Shown: positions 51,080 through 60,653 of the stretch, piece by piece
Position numbering within the stretch: position 1 is the stretch's first letter
Layout of the letters: every line of letters starts with the position of its first letter
Assembly: GCF_002709775.1 (NCBI RefSeq)
Contig: NZ_PAQR01000011.1
Coordinates: 60,533 to 124,532, forward strand
Length of the DNA stretch: 64,000 bases
Reading direction: 5' to 3'
From: Thalassospira sp.
GTDB taxonomy: Bacteria > Pseudomonadota > Alphaproteobacteria > Rhodospirillales > Thalassospiraceae
The notes under the pieces: generated by a model
Told to the model about the DNA's origin: nothing
Seen by the model: only the letters and a program-made list of their open reading frames with translations
Databases searched by the model: none
Made by a program: the position numbers and the translations under genes

Positions 51080-51115
51080 AAAAGAAAAGGCCCGGTGCGG
51101 GGTAACACCGGGCCT
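51080..51115 (-). terminator. Rho-independent terminator of ohr
   Basis: AGGCCCGGTG (51088-51097) and CACCGGGCCT (51106-51115) form a perfect 10-bp stem. T-rich sequence (TTTTCTTTTT) follows on the minus strand. It is between the convergent kinase and ohr genes. The plus strand lacks a strong T-run. Confidence 0.8.
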
Positions 51116-51171
51116 GAAATTGCCGGTCAGCAGTTTGGGGGGGAGCTGACCAGCAGGGGGGAGCTTGTGCT

Positions 51172-51597
51172 TTATGCGATCACGGACGCAACATCGACAT
51201 TGCCGCGTGTCGCATTCGAATACGGGCAGATCTTGTGGGCTTCTTCGACGAGTTTTTCAGCCTCGGCCTTGTCAAGGCCCGGAAGCGAAACCTTGAGCGT
51301 CACGGCAAGGCCAAAGCCGCCTTCATCGCGCGGGCCGATCCCGACTTCGGCCGTGACCGAAACATCATTGGGGACCTTCGGGCCGCCCTGGGATGACACG
51401 AATTTCATCGCACCGATAAAGCAGGCCGAATAGCCCATGGCAAACAGCTGCTCGGGGTTATTGCCGTCCCCGCCTGCGCCGCCAAGTTCCTTTGGCGTGG
51501 TCAGCTTGACATCGAGCGAGCCGTCATCGGTTTTCGCCCGGCCATCACGGCCGCCGGTGGCAGAAGCGCTTGCGGTATATTTTACATCAACAGACAT
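51172..51597 (-). CDS. ohr: Organic hydroperoxide resistance protein Ohr
   Basis: The product has 141 residues. Ohr/OsmC fold with the peroxidatic Cys59 in LFAMGYSACFIGAM and the resolving Cys124 in AHKICPYSNATRGNV; the catalytic Arg is probably in the N-terminal GRDGRAKTDDG. It reduces organic hydroperoxides using lipoylated dependent electrons. The start at 51597 (MSVDV) excludes a 42-codon extension. It is followed upstream by an esterase gene and, beyond that, the divergent ohrR, the usual regulator. Confidence 0.92.
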   Translation of the reverse strand: MSVDVKYTASASATGGRDGRAKTDDGSLDVKLTTPKELGGAGGDGNNPEQLFAMGYSACFIGAMKFVSSQGGPKVPNDVSVTAEVGIGPRDEGGFGLAVTLKVSLPGLDKAEAEKLVEEAHKICPYSNATRGNVDVASVIA

Positions 51598-51719
51598 GGT
51601 TTCATCCTTTGTTTGAACGTTGGTTCGACTTGGTGAGAACCCGGCTGCGATACCTTCATATGTCGCCGGGGGTGAGCAGGTGTAAGAGCACCTGCCCGAA
51701 AGAGGGTGAAAGTTTTGTG

Positions 51720-52751
51720 TCACTCGCCATGCAAGGCATTGCGCAGATACTGACCAGCTTGGGCGATTGCGCCTTTGGCAGCCGGGGTGTCGGCAAGGGC
51801 ATTGAGCATGACAAAGTCATGGATTGTGCCGTTGTAGCGGGTGACCGTGACATCAACGCCAGCCTGGCTGAGTTTGCGGGCATAGGCTTCGCCTTCATCT
51901 CGCAGCACGTCATTTTCTGCGGTGATCACAAGGGCAGGCGCCTGTCCGGCAAGCTGTTCGGCACTTGCGTGGATCGGGGTTATTTTCGGATCCTTACGAT
52001 CAGCGCCTTCGGGCAGGTACTGGTTCCAGAACCATTCCATCGCAGGTTCGGTCAACCACGGTCCATTGGCAAATTCGGTGTAGGATCCGTTGTCAAAATC
52101 AGCATCGGTTACCGGGTAGAATAGTACCTGGGCCGTGATTTCCGGGCCGTTGCGTTCTTTTGCCAGAAGCGAGACCACCGCGGTCATGTTGCCGCCCACA
52201 CTGTCACCGGCAATCGCCAGACGGGTCGGGTCAACATTAAGCTGTTCACTGTGATCAGCAACGTATCGGGTGACAGCATAATCCTGTTCGATCGCAATCG
52301 GATAGCGGGCCTCGGGCGAGCGTTCGTAATCAACAAACACCAAGGCCGCATTGGCACGTACGGAAAGCTCGCGTACCAGACGATCATGGGTGCCAGTATC
52401 GCCCATCACCCAGCCTGCGCCGTGGAAGTAAACGATCACGGGAAGGCGTTCGGTATTGCCTGCCGGGCGGATGATGCGAACTTTGGTTTCACCGGTCGGT
52501 CCGACCGCAAAGACGGTGTCAGTGATATCAACGGCCGGCTTGGCAGCCTCGCCGGACTGCGCACCTGACAGAACATTGCGTGCTTCGGGCGGGGTCAGGG
52601 TATAGATGGCCGGACCGCCGGATGCCTCAAGCACATTAATGAAGTTCTGGGTTGCGGGTTCAAGAACCGGGTTTGCGAATGCTGCAGTGCTAGCCAGCGA
52701 GGTGGACAATGCGAGTGCCGCAGCTGCAACTTTGGATTTGAATGTGGTCAT
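51720..52751 (-). CDS. Secreted alpha/beta hydrolase, HSL-type esterase
   Basis: The product has 343 residues. The signal peptide is the first 28 residues (ending TAAFANP). The oxyanion motif HGAGW is in VIVYFHGAGWVMGD, the nucleophile Ser in AIAGDSVGGNMTAV (GDSxGG), the Asp in APALVITAENDVLRDEG, and the His in TIHDFVMLN. This is the hormone-sensitive lipase family (GDSAG type, here GDSVGG). It acts on small esters in the periplasm or outside; the natural substrate is unknown. It lies between ohr (same strand, 122 nt gap) and the ohrR operators, and is therefore likely peroxide-inducible. Confidence 0.85.
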   Translation of the reverse strand: MTTFKSKVAAAALALSTSLASTAAFANPVLEPATQNFINVLEASGGPAIYTLTPPEARNVLSGAQSGEAAKPAVDITDTVFAVGPTGETKVRIIRPAGNTERLPVIVYFHGAGWVMGDTGTHDRLVRELSVRANAALVFVDYERSPEARYPIAIEQDYAVTRYVADHSEQLNVDPTRLAIAGDSVGGNMTAVVSLLAKERNGPEITAQVLFYPVTDADFDNGSYTEFANGPWLTEPAMEWFWNQYLPEGADRKDPKITPIHASAEQLAGQAPALVITAENDVLRDEGEAYARKLSQAGVDVTVTRYNGTIHDFVMLNALADTPAAKGAIAQAGQYLRNALHGE

Positions 52752-52823
52752 CGGTCTTATCCTTTGCTGGGCCGTCCGATGGGGCGGCGTTGTGTTTTGA
52801 TGAATTATGTATCGCACACAATT

Positions 52824-52839
52824 AAATCGTGTACGATAT
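52824..52839. promoter_or_regulatory. OhrR operator candidate, site 1
   Basis: AAATCGTGTACGATAT is a near-palindrome (ATCGTGTACGAT core). The same AAATCGTGxxCGAT pattern is at 52882-52897. It lies 73 nt upstream of the hydrolase ATG, overlapping its likely promoter. Confidence 0.55.
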
Positions 52840-52881
52840 AAATATATGAAACGCAGCCATGCAATAAAATCGTTTGATATT

Positions 52882-52897
52882 AAATCGTGCGCGATTT
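52882..52897. promoter_or_regulatory. OhrR operator candidate, site 2
   Basis: AAATCGTGCGCGATTT (14 of 16 self-complementary) repeats site 1 with the two central bases changed. ATTAAATCG-type half sites also occur at 52813-52829 and 52866-52880. The region lies between the divergent hydrolase and ohrR genes. Confidence 0.55.
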
Positions 52898-53039
52898 AAT
52901 TTATCCGGCTTTGAAATTTTCAGGCCAGGTTGCGTGAGCCTGTTTCACGAATTATGGTTTGGCATAGAACTGTTGGTTTTCGGGTGGTTTGGTCCCGATG
53001 ACGCCCCCGAAAATGCCCCAAGGATCAAGGACCCACCCG

Positions 53040-53498
53040 ATGGCAGACGCCCCGAAAGAAGACCTGCTTCAGCTTGAAAAACTTCTGTGCTTTTCGGTTT
53101 ATTCGGCAAGCCATGCCTTTAACCGCATCTATAAGCCGCTTCTGGATGAGCTTGGTCTGACCTATCCGCAATATCTGGTGATGGTATCCCTGTGGCAGGA
53201 AGATAATCAGTCAGTGCGCAGCATCGGCGAGAAGATGTATCTGGAATCAAGCACGCTGACGCCCCTTCTGAAACGGCTGGAGGCTGCTGATCTTGTGTCG
53301 CGTAAACGCGATCCAAAGGATGAACGGTCCGTGCGGGTCAGCTTGACCGAGGCGGGTGCCGCCCTTCGCACGAAGGCCGAAAAGATCCCGACCTGTATTC
53401 TCGAAGCCACCGGACTTGATCTTGAAACGGCCAAACGCCTGCATCGCGATTTGCGCTCGATGCGCAATCATCTTGAGGCGAGCGCTGTGAAGGGGTGA
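53040..53498 (+). CDS. ohrR: MarR-family peroxide sensor OhrR
   Basis: The product has 152 residues. The N-terminal reactive cysteine (Cys17) is in LQLEKLLCFSVYSASHAFNR, the OhrR hallmark. The winged helix spans about 60-110 (NQSVRSIGEKMYLESSTLTPLLKRLEAADLVSRKRDPKDERSVRVSLTEAG). Oxidation of Cys17 by organic hydroperoxide releases the repressor from operators such as those at 52824-52897. The start at 53040 follows AAGGATC; a 17-codon in-frame extension is rejected. Divergent from the hydrolase gene. Confidence 0.9.
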   Translation: MADAPKEDLLQLEKLLCFSVYSASHAFNRIYKPLLDELGLTYPQYLVMVSLWQEDNQSVRSIGEKMYLESSTLTPLLKRLEAADLVSRKRDPKDERSVRVSLTEAGAALRTKAEKIPTCILEATGLDLETAKRLHRDLRSMRNHLEASAVKG

Positions 53499-53504
53499 CC
53501 CAGC

Positions 53505-53930
53505 TCAGGAGTTCGTCTTTTTGCGATCAAGATGGTAGGTCAGCGCCCAGCCAAGCGCTGTTTTGATTGCTGGTTCGGGCAAGGGGTGATCAAGCGGCAG
53601 GATAATCGCACGGTTGCCTTCGGTGGCAAGATCGGCCGAAAGCAGGCTACGGGTGCGATCAATCAGATCGGTTTTGCAGTCAAAAAAGATCATCACCTGA
53701 TCAGGTGTTTGGGGTTTCCAGTCAGCCCGGATGGTAGTGCCTGATCCCGATTTCGGCCGCCAGGCCGGTTCACCCCATTTGAGGCTTTCTGTCACCGGAC
53801 CGACCCCATCGATTTCGCCAGCCAGTTCAAAGACCCAGTCGCGGATCGACATCAATGCCCGTCGGGCCGCAGCCGGGCAGGCATTGAACTTGGCCGCAAC
53901 CTCGGGGCTGGCGAAATCACCTGATCCCAT
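53505..53930 (-). CDS. DUF1801 domain protein
   Basis: The product has 141 residues. It has the DUF1801 pattern of a small alpha/beta domain with SIRDWVFELAGEIDGVGPVTESLKWGEPAWRPKSGSG and a central strand-helix with YHLDRKKTNS at the end. LKWGEPAW is the recurring motif. The function is unknown; some relatives are used as starting protein domains in DNA repair or Fe-S-related proteins. It is convergent with ohrR (6-nt gap) and overlaps the MAPEG gene start-to-stop by one base. Confidence 0.78.
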   Translation of the reverse strand: MGSGDFASPEVAAKFNACPAAARRALMSIRDWVFELAGEIDGVGPVTESLKWGEPAWRPKSGSGTTIRADWKPQTPDQVMIFFDCKTDLIDRTRSLLSADLATEGNRAIILPLDHPLPEPAIKTALGWALTYHLDRKKTNS

Positions 53931-54337
53931 TACATGCCCGCAGCACTGAGATTGCCAAAGGACTGGATCAGCAGCCAGACACCACAGACCGCAAGCGTGA
54001 TGTGCTGCATGACCATGGCGGGCGCGATGATCCGTTTGGACCGTTTGAGTGTGCCAATCGCATGCAAAAGCCGACTTGCAATCAAAATGGCCGCAACAAT
54101 CCAGATAATATCAGAGGTCGCAAGGATCGCCTCGATGGCAAGAATCAAAAGAACGCAAAGTGGTGCATTCTCAACGAAATTGCCGTGCGCCCGAATACGC
54201 CGGCGCAGGGTGTTGTCATCACCATCGCCGCTCAGCACCCCGACCTGGGCGCGCCGGACAGAGACCATCAGGCTAAGCCCGGTCAGCATCAAAACAAAAA
54301 CGGCGGTGATGCAGATGGTTACAGGAAGTGGCAGCAT
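53930..54337 (-). CDS. MAPEG family membrane protein
   Basis: The product has 135 residues and four helices. RRRIRAHGNFVENAPLCVLLILAIE is the MAPEG hallmark (RxxxNxxE-like, with the conserved Asn and Glu that hold glutathione). The C-terminal helices contain ASRLLHAIGTL. Bacterial members may be glutathione transferase/peroxidase-like, a fit with the peroxide genes next door but not proof. Start at 54337 (MLPLPV) is preferred over an in-frame start 27 nt upstream. One base shared with DUF1801. Confidence 0.85.
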   Translation of the reverse strand: MLPLPVTICITAVFVLMLTGLSLMVSVRRAQVGVLSGDGDDNTLRRRIRAHGNFVENAPLCVLLILAIEAILATSDIIWIVAAILIASRLLHAIGTLKRSKRIIAPAMVMQHITLAVCGVWLLIQSFGNLSAAGM

Positions 54338-54410
54338 TGAACGGTTCCCGAATTGTTGGGGCAAATTGTAATTGGCAAAGGTAATTCAATCACTGAATGA
54401 TGTGGGGATC

Positions 54411-54447
54411 AAACAAAAGGACGACACCAGAAACGATGCCGTCCTTT
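54411..54447 (-). terminator. Rho-independent terminator of the chemoreceptor gene
   Basis: AAAGGACG (54416-54423) and CGTCCTTT (54440-54447) pair, and TTTTGTTTG follows on the minus strand. It lies 30-65 nt after the stop of the gene at 54477. Confidence 0.7.
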
Positions 54448-54476
54448 GTGATGTGTTATTTGAACTTCCCGAAAGC

Positions 54477-56552
54477 CTAGATGTTCCGCAGGCGATCAAG
54501 GAAGTTTCTGACCTGTTCATCAAGATTGCGGGCTTCTTGTGCGAGTTGGGTCGCCCCGGCCTGCACGTTTGACGCCGCTTCACCGGTTTCCTGGGATGTG
54601 TTGCGGACAATCCCGATAGAGGATGAAACTTCGTTGGTACCAGCTGCTGCCTGTTGGACGTTGCTGGAAATTTCGGCGGTGGCAGCGCCTTGCTCCTCGA
54701 CTGCCGAGGCAATGGCTGTCGCGATCTCGTTGATGTTGGAAATCGTTTCCGTCACCTTTTCGATGGCACCAACCGTATTCTGGGTTTCCGACTGGATCGA
54801 CCCGATCTGTTGGGCAATGTCGTCGGTTGCCTTGGCTGTCTGCGTGGCAAGGTTTTTGACTTCCTGTGCCACAACGGCAAAGCCTTTACCTGCTTCGCCT
54901 GCGCGGGCAGCCTCGATTGTGGCGTTGAGCGCAAGCAGGTTGGTTTGGGCAGCGATGTCGTTAATCAGGCTGACGACTTCGCCAATACGATCGGCGGCCT
55001 CGGCAAGGCCGGTGACCATCGCATTGGCGCGCGATGCTTCCTCGACGGCTGTGGAGGATATGTCGGACGATTTTGCCACTTGGGAGCTGATTTCCTGAAT
55101 GGAGGCGGAAAGTTCCTCAGTCGCGGATGCCACTGTCTGGACATTGGCACTGGCTTCGTCGGCGGCGGCTGCGACAACAACGGCCTGTTCGGAGCTTTCA
55201 TCTGCGGCCCGGCGCATCTGGCGCGATACGCTTTCCATATTTTCCGAACTATCGGAAACATTGACCACGATGGACCCAACCGACTTTTCAAACTCGTCGG
55301 CCATCTGCAGGCGGGCGCGATTGCGTGCTTCGCTTGCCTTCTGCTCGGCTTCAAGCTTTTCACGTTCGGCCTTTTGCATGCCGGCCGAGGCCTCCTTGAA
55401 GGCCTCAAGCGCCTTGGCAATGGCACCAATTTCGTCGTTTCGTTTCAGATAGGGGATCGATACGTCGAAATTACCACTCTGCAGATGATCAATCACGCCC
55501 GCGACACGGGTCATCGGGCGGGAAACAAGGCTTCTGGTCGACAGAAGAACCACGGCAATCACGATGGCAAGCAGGATGATCCCGCCGATTAGCGTGGTGT
55601 TGCGCAAGCTTTCTGCAGGCGCATAAACCGTATTATGCGGGACATTGACGACAACGCCCCACTGGTTGGGATAGCCGGCGATCTCGACAGGGACAATCAT
55701 GTGCAACATCTCGTCGTCATCGACCCGCGTCGGATTGCCGCTTTTCATTGCGTCAAGAATTGCCGCCTGCACGGTGTTATCAGCACTCAGCGTCGTACCA
55801 CGGATTTCCGGGTCCTCATGGGCAACCCATGTGCCCTGGGCCGAGACCAGGTTGACTGTTCCGGTTCCGAACGGGGTCAATTCGGCAAAGCGTTCCGAAA
55901 GCGCATTCAGTTCAAGGTCGACGCCAAGAACCCCCAGAAAATCGCCAGCGGGATTCTGGACGGGATAGACGAACGAGGTCAGGACCACATCGCGCCCCTG
56001 AATGTCATAGGTAATGGCGTCGGTGACATAGGGCTGATTGGTATCGCGCGGGGCGGTGTAATACTCGTTGATTTCGGGGTTATCGAGGCCGGTCAGGTGA
56101 TAGGGCGTGATGCCTTCGCCAAAATTGTAATAGTAGGTAACGTACTGACCGCTGCCATCGCCAAACGGTTCGCCTTCGTCCTTATAGTCGGCATCCTTGC
56201 CATCAAGGGCATTGGGCTCGAACCCGGACCAGGCCCCGGCAAGGGTCGGATTGTCGATCAGGGTACGATTGAGAATTTCGTTATAGGCCTTGCGATCAAC
56301 GCCGCCTTGATCGCGGATGGCGCGAAACGCGCCGGCAAGATTTTTGGCGACCCTCATGCCGCTATTGAGAACACTACCAGCCTGTTCCGCGTGATGGTTT
56401 GCAACCGCGCGCGCCTCACCAACGGTGAGTTCTTCGGTGGTCTGGTTTGTCTGAAGCGTTTGAAGCGAGATGCCCGCAATGAGGCAGATGGCAATTGCCA
56501 AGGCGCTGACAAATGTAAGTTTTGCGCCAAGTGACAGAGAGGAGAAGTTCAT
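54477..56552 (-). CDS. Methyl-accepting chemotaxis protein with Cache sensor
   Basis: The product has 691 residues. TM1 is at 10-31. A periplasmic double-Cache-like domain spans about 35-310 ([17 protein letters not shown], then [34 protein letters not shown] and [12 protein letters not shown]). TM2 is at about 320-340 ([16 protein letters not shown]). HAMP follows ([24 protein letters not shown]). The signalling hairpin tip [45 protein letters not shown] is present in full (read in-frame at about residue 530-580). It detects a small ligand and controls CheA. Start at 56552; a 34-codon extension is rejected. Confidence 0.93.
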   Translation of the reverse strand: MNFSSLSLGAKLTFVSALAIAICLIAGISLQTLQTNQTTEELTVGEARAVANHHAEQAGSVLNSGMRVAKNLAGAFRAIRDQGGVDRKAYNEILNRTLIDNPTLAGAWSGFEPNALDGKDADYKDEGEPFGDGSGQYVTYYYNFGEGITPYHLTGLDNPEINEYYTAPRDTNQPYVTDAITYDIQGRDVVLTSFVYPVQNPAGDFLGVLGVDLELNALSERFAELTPFGTGTVNLVSAQGTWVAHEDPEIRGTTLSADNTVQAAILDAMKSGNPTRVDDDEMLHMIVPVEIAGYPNQWGVVVNVPHNTVYAPAESLRNTTLIGGIILLAIVIAVVLLSTRSLVSRPMTRVAGVIDHLQSGNFDVSIPYLKRNDEIGAIAKALEAFKEASAGMQKAEREKLEAEQKASEARNRARLQMADEFEKSVGSIVVNVSDSSENMESVSRQMRRAADESSEQAVVVAAAADEASANVQTVASATEELSASIQEISSQVAKSSDISSTAVEEASRANAMVTGLAEAADRIGEVVSLINDIAAQTNLLALNATIEAARAGEAGKGFAVVAQEVKNLATQTAKATDDIAQQIGSIQSETQNTVGAIEKVTETISNINEIATAIASAVEEQGAATAEISSNVQQAAAGTNEVSSSIGIVRNTSQETGEAASNVQAGATQLAQEARNLDEQVRNFLDRLRNI

Positions 56553-56717
56553 TCGGCTGTCCTTCTGACCTATGCGTTCGAGGAGTAAAACGCATTTTGA
56601 CAAAGCACCAGCCAACTCAATGGCTTGGTGGGGCAAACAGGCACGGCACGTCAAAGTGCTATTCTAAAGTAGAATATCCTGTAAGGAAAGCGCCTCAGAA
56701 GGTTTCGATTGTGAAAA

Positions 56718-59156
56718 TTAAAATACTCGAGACTTGCCAATCACCGGGGCAAAGACTTCGTCGGCGGGGATAGGTTTGCCAAACAGGAAGCCCTGTAATT
56801 CGATGCCGGGCACGGCGCGCAGGAATTCATACTGCTTTTTGGTTTCGACCCCTTCGGCGGTGATCTGAAGGCTCAGCGCATCGGCCATGGCGAGCATGGC
56901 GGTGATCAGGGCAACATCGTCACTGTTGCCCGGCAGGCCTTTGACAAAGGCGCGGTCAATCTTGATGCGGCTGATCGGAAGGCTTTTGATCGACCGCAGG
57001 CAGGAATAACCCGTGCCGAAATCATCAATCGCCAGCGATACCCCGACCGCGCGCAAATCATGCAGGGTCTGGATCATGCTGACTTCGTCCTGGATCATGC
57101 TTTCGGTGACCTCGATTTCAAGGTCCTCGGCCGGAAGGCCTGCCATGGCCAGTTCATGGGCAACCGTATCGGCAAAGCCCGGTTGTTGCATCTGGCGCAC
57201 CGAAACATTGACCGCCATGCGAAGCTTTTGACCATGTTCATCCTGCCAGCGGCGCGCCTGACGGCAGGCTTCACCCAGAACCCAGTCGCCGATTTCCAGA
57301 ATAAGTCCGCTTTTTTCCGCAATTGGGATGATTTCATGCGGGCCGACAAGACCTTGTGTCGGATGGTTCCAACGCAGCAACGCCTCGACCCCGACCATAT
57401 CGCCACTCGCACCATCAATTTGCGGCTGGTAATGCAAAACGAGTTCTTCGTTTTCAAGACCGCGCCGTAATTCAAGGGAGCGGGTCATGTAATGGGTGGC
57501 ATTGGCCGTCATTTCCGGTTCATAGAGCGCACAGGTCCGCCGACCGCGGTCCTTGGCGGCGTACATCGCGGTATCGGCAAGGCGGATCAGGTCGTGCGAT
57601 GAATGACCGTGGATCGGATAAAGCGATATGCCGATACTGGCCGAAATATTCATCTCATGGCCGCTGATATAGAACGGGCGTTGCAATTCCTGAATAATCT
57701 TCTGCGCCAGATTGGCGGCCGCCGTTTCATTGGGGATGTTTTCGCGAATGATCAGGAATTCGTCACCGCCCAGCCGCGAGATGGTATCGGTGCGTTCGGT
57801 AATGCCCTTGATCCGGGTTGCGGCAATCAGAATGACCTGATCACCAGCAGCATGACCGAGCGTGTCATTGATCGTTTTGAAATTATCAATATCAAGAAAC
57901 AGGCAGGCAACCATGGTGCCGCTGGGCTCGCACCGTTCAATTGCGCGGTTCAGGCGGTCGGTCGCAAGCAAGCGGTTGGGCAGGCTGGTGAGCCCGTCAT
58001 ACTGGGCAAGATAGTGCAATTCCTGTTCGGCCTGCCGGATGGCGGTACGGTCCGAGACGATCATCACAAAGTGGGTCAGTTCGTTTTCTTCGTTTTCAAC
58101 AGCGATCACCTGCAGGGCCAGCGAGATCGGATTGCCCTTCGCATTGCGGGTATCAAGATCGCGGTGCCAGTGACGGCGTGCGCCGACGCCAGCGAACAGT
58201 TCCTGAAAGAACTCGGCGGGATGTTCGTTGGGCGAGAAGAAGTAGGGGGGCTTTTGCAGGGTGTTTTGTTCTGTATCGCCCGTGATCCGGTAATAGGCCT
58301 TGTTGGCGTTGGTGACGTTGAGTTCCGGATCAAGGATCAGAATGCCGTCCTGGGTGGTTTCAAACACGGTCATCGCTTCGCGCAGCTTGTCCTGCGTCAG
58401 GCGTTGATCGGTGATGTCCTGCATCATGCCGATGATGCGCCGTGATCCGGTGCGTTCATCGCCGAACGATTTCCCGCGTGCCCGAAGCCAGCGATAATTC
58501 TGATCGAGATCAAGACTGCGGAAAACGACGTCATAAAATTCGCCATGGGCAACTGCATAGGCAAAGGCCTTATGCACCATGTCGCGGTCTTCAGATGCAA
58601 CACGTTCAAGAAACGCATCCCAGCTTTCGGTGACGGTTTCGGCATCCTGATTAAGATCGAAATTGCCAAGACCGGTGCAGTGCATCTGACGCGTGCCGAC
58701 ATCAATTTCCCAGCAGCTCATCTGTGCAGCGGTCATGGCAAGAGATAGACGGTGCTGACTTTCCGACAGGGCACGCTCGGCCGTGCGCCGTTCAAGTGCC
58801 ATCTGGATGGTGGCATGCAATTCGCGATCGGAAAACGGTTTGATCAGATAGCCATAGGGGCGGGTCTTTTGCGCGCGCGCCAAGGTTGCGTCTTCGGAAT
58901 GGGCCGAAAGATATATGACCGGGATCATCAGATTTTCCGGGATACCCGCCGCCGTTTCAATGCCGTCAATATCACCGTCAATCCGGATATCCATCAGGAT
59001 GATGTCAGGCGGATCTTCGTTGATTGCGGCCAGCGCATCCTCGCCGCGGGTATGGGCGCTTGTGCGTTCGTATCCCAGTTTTTCGAGCTGCTTGCGCAGA
59101 TGTAGCGCAATAATGCGCTCGTCCTCGACAATCATGACATGGACAGGATGGGGCAT
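56718..59156 (-). CDS. Response regulator with PAS, GGDEF and EAL domains
   Basis: 812 residues. The receiver domain is at 1-120, with acidic pocket EDE (11-13), phosphoacceptor Asp56 in IILMDIRIDGD, and Lys in GYLIKPFSD. Two PAS-like regions follow (about 140-265 and 275-395). GGDEF: RLGGDEFLIIREN near 463. EAL: VEALLRWNHP near 588, EVTESMIQDE, IDDFGTGYSCLRSIKSLPISRIKIDRAF and TAEGVETKKQYEFL. Both catalytic motifs are intact, so phosphorylation likely adjusts c-di-GMP. It starts 5 nt after the histidine kinase gene stops, so the two are one operon and presumed partners. Confidence 0.92.
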   Translation of the reverse strand: MPHPVHVMIVEDERIIALHLRKQLEKLGYERTSAHTRGEDALAAINEDPPDIILMDIRIDGDIDGIETAAGIPENLMIPVIYLSAHSEDATLARAQKTRPYGYLIKPFSDRELHATIQMALERRTAERALSESQHRLSLAMTAAQMSCWEIDVGTRQMHCTGLGNFDLNQDAETVTESWDAFLERVASEDRDMVHKAFAYAVAHGEFYDVVFRSLDLDQNYRWLRARGKSFGDERTGSRRIIGMMQDITDQRLTQDKLREAMTVFETTQDGILILDPELNVTNANKAYYRITGDTEQNTLQKPPYFFSPNEHPAEFFQELFAGVGARRHWHRDLDTRNAKGNPISLALQVIAVENEENELTHFVMIVSDRTAIRQAEQELHYLAQYDGLTSLPNRLLATDRLNRAIERCEPSGTMVACLFLDIDNFKTINDTLGHAAGDQVILIAATRIKGITERTDTISRLGGDEFLIIRENIPNETAAANLAQKIIQELQRPFYISGHEMNISASIGISLYPIHGHSSHDLIRLADTAMYAAKDRGRRTCALYEPEMTANATHYMTRSLELRRGLENEELVLHYQPQIDGASGDMVGVEALLRWNHPTQGLVGPHEIIPIAEKSGLILEIGDWVLGEACRQARRWQDEHGQKLRMAVNVSVRQMQQPGFADTVAHELAMAGLPAEDLEIEVTESMIQDEVSMIQTLHDLRAVGVSLAIDDFGTGYSCLRSIKSLPISRIKIDRAFVKGLPGNSDDVALITAMLAMADALSLQITAEGVETKKQYEFLRAVPGIELQGFLFGKPIPADEVFAPVIGKSRVF

Positions 59157-59161
59157 CGCGT

Positions 59162-60220
59162 TCAGCTCCCTATCCTGAATGAGATGACGAAGGTTGTGTC
59201 TTGATCGGTCAGGACATCAATGTCGCCGCCAATCTGATCGACAAGCAGTTCGATCAGTTGCAGGCCAAGGCCTTCTGTGGTGCCGAGCTTGAAGTTATCG
59301 GGCATGCCGCGCCCGTTATCGGACACCCGAAGCTCAACCACATCGGCATCGATCATTTTCGTCGATACTTCGATCTGGCCTTCTGTACCGTCCGGGAAGC
59401 CGTGCTTAAGCGCGTTGGTGATCAGCTCATTGGCAATCAAGCCGCACGGAACCGCCTGATCAATGGCAAGCTGTACATCAGCCAAATTGCTTTCGACCCG
59501 AACCCGGGTGATGTCGACATTGAAGGTCGCAAGCAGGGAAGAAATCAGGCTTTCACAGAAATCTGCAAAATTGACCTTGGCGATGTCTTCGCTTTGATAA
59601 AGCGACTGGTGAATTTGCGCCATCGACCGCACGCGGTTGCAGCTGTCGATCAGCGCTTCGCGGGCCTGCACATCAATCACCGAGGATGTCTGCATATCGA
59701 GAAGGCTGTGGATGATCTGCAGGTTGTTTTTAACCCGATGGTGGACCTCTGACAGCAGGGTTTCCTTTTCCCGCAGCGATCGCGCGATCTGCTCCTCGCG
59801 GTGTTTGCGTTCGGAAATGTCGGAGATCGCAGCAAGGATTTGCATGTTTTCCCCGTCTGAAATCGGATTGAGGCCGATCTCGACAGGGAACTCACTGCCA
59901 TCCTTGCGCAGCGCATAAAGATCACGACCCGCCCCCATAGGACGCGGGTTGGGATGATTGGTGTAGGAGCCGCGCAAATTGGGGTGGCCTGCGCGAAAGC
60001 GTTCCGGAACCAGCATCTCGATCGGTTGGCCGAGCAACTCGCTACGGGCATAACCGAAAATGATTTCGGTCTGGGCATTGACCATTTCCATGGTCCCGTC
60101 CGTGCCGATCAGGATCATGGCATTTGGCGCGTATTCGACAACGCGCTCAAACCGTTGATCCGGACTTCCCGTCGGAAAGGCATGTTCGGTGATCTGGGCA
60201 CCGGTCTCTCCAAACGACAT
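59162..60220 (-). CDS. PAS-domain histidine kinase, HisKA_2 type
   Basis: 352 residues, no membrane segment. The PAS domain is at about 20-140 (VVEYAPNAMILIGTDGTMEMVNAQTEIIFGYARSELLG). The dimerisation/phosphoacceptor helix has LLSEVHHRVKNNLQIIHSLL with the phospho-His at 160 or 161, which is the HisKA_2 group. The ATPase domain has LIANELITNALKHGF (N box), VSDNGRGMP (G1) and LGLQLIELLVDQIGG. ATG at 60220, with GGAGTG upstream, is preferred over the in-frame TTG one codon earlier. It is first in an operon with the response regulator. Confidence 0.92.
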   Translation of the reverse strand: MSFGETGAQITEHAFPTGSPDQRFERVVEYAPNAMILIGTDGTMEMVNAQTEIIFGYARSELLGQPIEMLVPERFRAGHPNLRGSYTNHPNPRPMGAGRDLYALRKDGSEFPVEIGLNPISDGENMQILAAISDISERKHREEQIARSLREKETLLSEVHHRVKNNLQIIHSLLDMQTSSVIDVQAREALIDSCNRVRSMAQIHQSLYQSEDIAKVNFADFCESLISSLLATFNVDITRVRVESNLADVQLAIDQAVPCGLIANELITNALKHGFPDGTEGQIEVSTKMIDADVVELRVSDNGRGMPDNFKLGTTEGLGLQLIELLVDQIGGDIDVLTDQDTTFVISFRIGS

Positions 60221-60653
60221 CAATACACTCCAATCTTCGTGCTTGGTTCGTCGGTCGGGTTTGCCTTGGCCTTCATTCGCAAGTGCGTGCAGGTATTAAG
60301 TTAAACTAATTCTGCATTGCAGTTCAACTCTATGGTTTTGCATAGAAAGATTATCACGATTTAAGCGTGCGACCCCTCTGTCGGATATTTGACCGCGATT
60401 GGCTAAATTCAACTACACTTAGGGGTAGCTGCGAGCCCGGCTCTTCAGGGAACAAGACAGCCATTGCTACCGGTATTTTTCCCACCAATTCCGCGATTAT
60501 TTGGCTGCCATGCGCAACAGGTGCTTGATCTTGGCCCGAAGTGGGGTATAGCTTCGCGCAAACATGCGATCAGAGTGATCGCGTGTGAGGGTTCTGGCCC
60601 AACGTATATTTCCCGAGAATTAAACGATACAACTGACAAACAAGGTTTCAAAA
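60221..60653. other. Intergenic region between the kinase operon and lysK
   Basis: About 430 bases between divergent genes, so it holds both promoters. A loose sigma-70-like pair for lysK is TTGACC (60389-60394) and TACACT (60414-60419), spacing 19, which would leave a leader of about 230 nt. Two overlapping short ORFs on opposite strands (60445-60685) have no family features. I see no tRNA or T-box-like element. Confidence 0.4.

Noticed and set aside
56208-56228. GGGCTCGAACCCGG string resembling a tRNA T arm
   Set aside because: It lies inside the chemoreceptor gene and no acceptor, D or anticodon stems fit around it.
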